Below are positions 7,252-9,666 of a stretch of DNA of 9,666 nucleotides, piece after piece. This DNA comes from an archaeon (GTDB lineage Archaea; Thermoproteota; Nitrososphaeria; Nitrososphaerales; CADDZS01), in assembly GCA_021792315.1 (NCBI GenBank), contig JAJYUX010000065.1, forward strand, positions 1-9,666, in the 5' to 3' direction. Under the pieces are notes generated by a model. The model worked only from the letters and a program-made list of their open reading frames with translations, was not told the origin of the DNA and ran no database searches. Positions within the stretch are counted from its first letter, which is position 1. Each line of letters starts with the position of its first letter. The position numbers and the translations under genes are program-made.

Positions 7252-7703
7252 CCACTGCTTTTGAAGTCCCACAAGATTTACTGATCTCGAAGCTTGCTGA
7301 TCACCTTAGGCGGGTCTCTCAGGTTGAGCAGCCGCTATGGACTGCCTACGCAAAGACGGGCTCACATGCGCAGAGACAACCGAATGACAAGGATTGGTGG
7401 TACACGCGCTGCGCCTCGCTTCTTAGGAAGATCTACGTTCACGGCCCAGTCGGACTCACCCAACTCGAAAGTGACTACGGCGGTCGCAAGGAAGTCGGCT
7501 ATTACGTCGGTCATCATCGCGATGCGGGCGGCTCTGCTGTCAGGAAAGCAATACAGCAACTAGAAGCAGCGGGCTTTGTAGTAAAACAGGGAAAGAAGGG
7601 AAGAATACTCACCGGAAAAGGCGTCAGTTTTGTCGATAAACAAGCCACGGAAATTATGAAGGACCTTGCGAAGTCTCGGCCAGAATTGTTGCGGTACCTA
7701 TAA
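7248..7703 (+). CDS. rps19e: 30S ribosomal protein S19e
   Basis: This small-subunit protein is shared by archaea and eukaryotes and absent from bacteria; it binds 16S/18S rRNA in the head region and is needed for small-subunit maturation in eukaryotes. The 151 aa match the family length. Diagnostic segments are the KDWWYTRCASLLRKIYVHGPVG block (48-69, Trp50-Trp51), YGGRKEVGYYVGHHRDAGGS (77-96) and the helical AVRKAIQQLEAAGFV (97-111) of the winged-helix-like fold. These are followed by the basic KQGKKGRILTGKG loop. The ATG at 7248 is the first of the operon and has an unusual nested-ATG leader. PDCD5, L39e and L31e follow on the same strand with short gaps. Nothing is missing or truncated. 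Confidence 0.97.
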   Translation: MTTAFEVPQDLLISKLADHLRRVSQVEQPLWTAYAKTGSHAQRQPNDKDWWYTRCASLLRKIYVHGPVGLTQLESDYGGRKEVGYYVGHHRDAGGSAVRKAIQQLEAAGFVVKQGKKGRILTGKGVSFVDKQATEIMKDLAKSRPELLRYL

Positions 7704-7738
7704 CCCAGAATTGATACAGATTCTCCGAAGTGACTGCG

Positions 7739-8032
7739 ATGAGCGATGATGAAAGAGAAAGTGGCTCTGCGCGTGGTCGGTCAGAAAGCGACGATAAGAA
7801 AGCTAGAGCTGCTCACGAACAAATGCTTCGAGTAGTTTTTACAAGCGAGGCGCGGGATAGGTTAACTAATATACGAATGGTGAAACCAGAATTGGCGGAC
7901 TCGATAGAAGGTCAGATTTTTCAACTCGCATCGTCCGGAAGATTGAAGCATCAGATCAGTGATGAAGAGTTGAAGCAAATGTTGGGCCAATTGCAACAGC
8001 CAAAGAAAGAATTCAAGATAAATTGGAAATAG
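7739..8032 (+). CDS. PDCD5/TFAR19-family DNA-binding protein
   Basis: The 97 aa are a small, charged, helical protein of the archaeal PDCD5 family, which is annotated as nucleic-acid binding and has no settled role. The conserved core is FTSEARDRLTNIRMVKPELA, then IEGQIFQLASSGRL, then SDEELKQMLGQL, ending in the typical EFKI tail. The N-terminal 20 or so residues (Ser, Asp and Arg rich) look disordered and differ from the usual Lys/Arg/Glu helix of this family. I chose ATG at 7739. GTG at 7730, three codons earlier in frame, is also possible, and neither has a strong Shine-Dalgarno. The gene sits 35 bp after S19e and 10 bp before L39e, the order seen in many archaea. Confidence 0.9.
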   Translation: MSDDERESGSARGRSESDDKKARAAHEQMLRVVFTSEARDRLTNIRMVKPELADSIEGQIFQLASSGRLKHQISDEELKQMLGQLQQPKKEFKINWK

Positions 8033-8042
8033 TGAAAGGTAA

Positions 8043-8198
8043 TTGAGCAAGAAGACGTCAGGAATTAAGAAGAGAATGTTGAAGGCGCGGAGACAGGCGT
8101 GGCCGGTCCCAACTTGGGTTATTGCTAGAACAAAACAGAAGGTCAGAACTCATCCACAGCAAAGAAAATGGAGACGGCAGAAACTCAACATAAAATAA
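8043..8198 (+). CDS. rpl39e: 50S ribosomal protein L39e (51 aa)
   Basis: This tiny large-subunit protein lines the end of the nascent-peptide tunnel and is found in archaea and eukaryotes only. Hand translation gives 51 residues. The diagnostic core is QAWPVPTWVIARTKQKVR followed by RKWRRQKLNIK, and the protein is highly basic as expected. The start is TTG at 8043, with no ATG or GTG available in frame nearby, giving the usual N-terminus MSKKTSGIKKR. It lies 10 bp after the PDCD5 stop and 13 bp before the L31e start. The purine stretch GAAAGG just ahead is very close to the TTG, so initiation may rely on coupling to PDCD5 translation. Confidence 0.93.
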   Translation: MSKKTSGIKKRMLKARRQAWPVPTWVIARTKQKVRTHPQQRKWRRQKLNIK

Positions 8199-8211
8199 TC
8201 GGTGTCGGAAG

Positions 8212-8682
8212 TTGTCAAAGCAAGAGGAGAAATTAGAAAGAATTTACACGGTTCCATTGACTCGAGCATGGATCACTGCCCGCCACAAGAGGACAAAGCG
8301 CGCTGTCAAGGTGTTGCGTGAATTTGCGGAGCGCCACATGAAATCTTCGGAGGTAAAGATTGATTCCGAGCTCAACGAGAGACTCTGGAACCGCGGGATA
8401 ACAAAACCCCCTCGCAGGATCACTGTGAAGATGGAAAAGGACGAGGATGGCGTGGTTACGATTTCTATTCCCAAAGAAGAAAAACCGGCAGAAGTTTTGG
8501 AGGAGAAGATAGATGAAGCGGCTCTGCCTGAAAATAAGGAAGAAGCGCTGCCTCCAGCTGCCGAAGAGAAGAAAGAGGAACCTTCCAAAGCGGAGAAACC
8601 CTCTGAATCGGCAAAGAAAGCTCCCGCAAAGAAGAAAGCCTCTGCAAGAAAACCTGCTGCAAAGAAGAAGGAAAGTACCTAG
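8212..8682 (+). CDS. rpl31e: 50S ribosomal protein L31e with long C-terminal extension
   Basis: This large-subunit protein sits at the rim of the peptide exit tunnel. Residues 1-88 carry the family core: RIYTVPLTRAWITARHKRTKRAVKVLREFAERH (10-42) and the segment SELNERLWNRGITKPPRRITVK (52-73), ending in VVTISIP. Normal L31e ends near here. This one continues for about 68 residues, first acidic and Pro/Glu rich (89-128), then Lys/Ala/Pro rich (from about 129, for example KKAPAKKKASARKPAAKKK), much like a histone H1 tail. The start is TTG at 8212 with GGTG 7 nt upstream. The reading frame across the tail is clean, so the extension is not an obvious frameshift artefact. The stop TAG overlaps the stop of the convergent downstream gene. 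eIF6, a common next gene, is not here. Confidence 0.94.
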   Translation: MSKQEEKLERIYTVPLTRAWITARHKRTKRAVKVLREFAERHMKSSEVKIDSELNERLWNRGITKPPRRITVKMEKDEDGVVTISIPKEEKPAEVLEEKIDEAALPENKEEALPPAAEEKKEEPSKAEKPSESAKKAPAKKKASARKPAAKKKEST

Positions 8683-9200
8683 TTCATTCTTACTTTGAAC
8701 CAATTCCGGTATAGCATCGGGATTGGTTTTCCGTACCATTTTTCAAACATCGCTCGGATATCATCCGCGGTATCCACTCCAGCCAGCTGGGCTTCATCAT
8801 CTGTCAGGTCGTAGGCATTTACTCTGTCGGTTCTGTAGAATTCGATCAAGAGCCTTGATGATTCAGATTTCTGCTTGAATCTGTTGTCCACAACATAGTA
8901 TGTTCCCACCTTTGGCGAGGTTCTGTAGGTGACCTGCACTCTGCCGTCAACAATTTTCTGGACCAACTCTTTCACGAATATGATCTGTTTTGGTTTTCCT
9001 TCGCGAGTCTGCATCGATTCAGACTTCCAGAGTGTCGGAAATTTTTGAATCGCCAAACCGACAGCTTCGCTGAATGAAAGGTCTTTTCCAAACTCAGCAG
9101 CAACATCTATCTTTTGAAGACTGTCTGGATCGATGGAGTTTTCTTTCATCCATACGACGAATTTCTCCATTGTCTTTGCTTCTGAAATTGTTCGCTGCAT
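8679..9200 (-). CDS. ASCH/PUA-like domain protein, putative RNA-binding
   Basis: The 173 aa read as a helical N-terminal part of about 60 residues followed by a segment resembling the ASCH (PUA-like) domain. In order this has IIFVKELVQKIVDGRVQVTYRT (73-94), the beta-rich PKVGTYYVV (96-104), LLIEFYRTDRVNAYDLTDDEAQLAG (117-141) and DIRAMFEKWYG (147-157). The order G-[KR]-x-x-T-x-R, P-x-x-G, dLT-x-x-x-A-x-x-G and WYG is what I recall of archaeal ASCH proteins. Those are thought to bind RNA or act in translation or nucleotide chemistry. The substrate is unknown. The start is ATG at 9200; ATG at residue 11 (9170) is an alternative. It converges on L31e, sharing the bases CTAG so that both stop codons overlap. 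Family assignment is by eye. Confidence 0.65.
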   Translation of the reverse strand: MQRTISEAKTMEKFVVWMKENSIDPDSLQKIDVAAEFGKDLSFSEAVGLAIQKFPTLWKSESMQTREGKPKQIIFVKELVQKIVDGRVQVTYRTSPKVGTYYVVDNRFKQKSESSRLLIEFYRTDRVNAYDLTDDEAQLAGVDTADDIRAMFEKWYGKPIPMLYRNWFKVRMN

Positions 9201-9253
9201 TATTGACCGACTTTGTACGAGGAACCTGCGAAATCCTTGGAGATCAAAGTGAT

Positions 9254-9281
9254 ATCTGGTCTTTATTTGTTTTTGCCAGAT
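9254..9281 (-). terminator. Small stem-loop directly after the unknown gene's stop (weak terminator or promoter candidate)
   Basis: ATCTGG at 9254-9259 is complementary to CCAGAT at 9276-9281, with a 16-nt loop that is A-rich on the minus strand and T-rich on the plus strand. On the minus strand the stem begins immediately after the TAG of the right-edge gene. The A-rich loop (AAATAAAG) could instead be a weak TATA element for the ASCH gene, whose start is about 55 nt further on. The T-rich plus strand could stop read-through from the L31e operon. None of these is secure. Confidence 0.25.
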
Positions 9282-9666
9282 CTATTCTTGTTCAATATTG
9301 TTGAGAAGCATCTCGATCTGAACATAGGAATCATAGTAGGATTCCAAGTTTCCAGCGTAAACCTTGAGGGCAGAGTCGACGGGATCGTACTCATCGAATT
9401 TTGTTGTTTTGAAACCGGTCGCCATTATGATTGCCGTGGTGGTTGTTGAAGAATTCGCCGAGAGGCCGTACTCAATCTGCATTGAACCTGAACCAAGCAC
9501 GCCTGATAGGCCACCTATTGAAGTCACGATCTCGTTCATCGTGATCGAGCTGTCCGTACACAAATGTACAAGCGATTTGGACGCTTGCGTTGCGTCAACC
9601 GTCTTGCTGAAATGACTCGCCGCATCCATCACTGCCTTTTTGTATTCAGATGGCTCACTGTCAGCC
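9282..9666 (-). CDS. Unrecognised protein, C-terminal part (5' end outside the window)
   Basis: The frame is open to the right edge, with 127 complete codons visible before TAG, so this is the C-terminal part of a longer gene; the GTG at 9632 is internal rather than a proven start. I do not recognise a family. Visible features: no membrane span or cysteine motif (one Cys only), and a mid-part rich in Gly, Ser and Thr (NEIVTSIGGLSGVLGSG, then ANSSTTTTA). An acidic, aromatic helical C-terminus follows (SALKVYAGNLESYYDSYVQIEMLLNN). It reads in the same direction as the ASCH gene, 81 bp upstream of it. The coding case rests on the long open frame and its end at a clean intergenic gap. Confidence 0.6.
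   Translation of the reverse strand, partial: ADSEPSEYKKAVMDAASHFSKTVDATQASKSLVHLCTDSSITMNEIVTSIGGLSGVLGSGSMQIEYGLSANSSTTTTAIIMATGFKTTKFDEYDPVDSALKVYAGNLESYYDSYVQIEMLLNNIEQE

Noticed and set aside
8233..8739. 168-codon minus-strand open frame across L31e
   Set aside because: Phe/Leu/Cys/Arg-rich translation is the antisense of the Lys/Glu-rich L31e tail, and L31e itself is unmistakable.
1..9666. tRNA, rRNA, CRISPR array, insertion sequence or prophage features
   Set aside because: I looked on both strands and saw no cloverleaf, direct-repeat array, transposase or terminal inverted repeats. Gene content is core archaeal.

Overview
This looks like an archaeal chromosome segment. The evidence is a set of archaeal/eukaryotic-type translation genes that bacteria lack: S19e, L39e, L31e, a PDCD5-type protein, the RNase P protein Rnp4, and an archaeal-type alanyl-tRNA synthetase with an N-terminal zinc site. 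TATA-like boxes and frequent TTG starts fit. Base composition is moderate, with no AT-rich island, transposase, tRNA, rRNA or CRISPR seen. TACK (for example Thaumarchaeota-related) or Asgard archaea are plausible sources, but one window cannot decide this.

Left block (1-3397, minus strand): a 5' portion of alaS, whose 3' part lies outside the window. Upstream of it in the same direction is a 572-aa secreted single-span membrane protein. That protein has the topology and several sequence features of eukaryotic ribophorin I (RPN1/OST1), a subunit of the oligosaccharyltransferase. Between the two genes lies a 19-bp perfect palindrome.

Middle block (3398-6839): a divergent promoter region of about 150 bp, then a tight plus-strand operon. 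It encodes both halves of the split glycine decarboxylase (gcvPA, gcvPB), with the RNase P subunit gene rnp4 attached 4 nt downstream. No gcvH, gcvT or lpd is visible.

Right block (6840-9666): a non-coding stretch of about 400 bp ends in a clear TATA box that drives S19e - PDCD5 - L39e - L31e. The S19e start is preceded by two nested two-codon ORFs. L31e carries an unusual tail of about 68 residues, acidic first and then Lys/Ala-rich. eIF6, which often follows L31e in archaea, is absent here. Instead a convergent ASCH/PUA-like gene shares a CTAG with the L31e stop. A further unrecognised minus-strand gene runs off the right edge.

Together the genes serve translation: tRNA charging, tRNA maturation, ribosome assembly and the ribosomal tunnel exit. 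They are joined by one-carbon/glycine metabolism and a candidate N-glycosylation or translocon membrane protein. The most interesting item is the ribophorin I-like protein.
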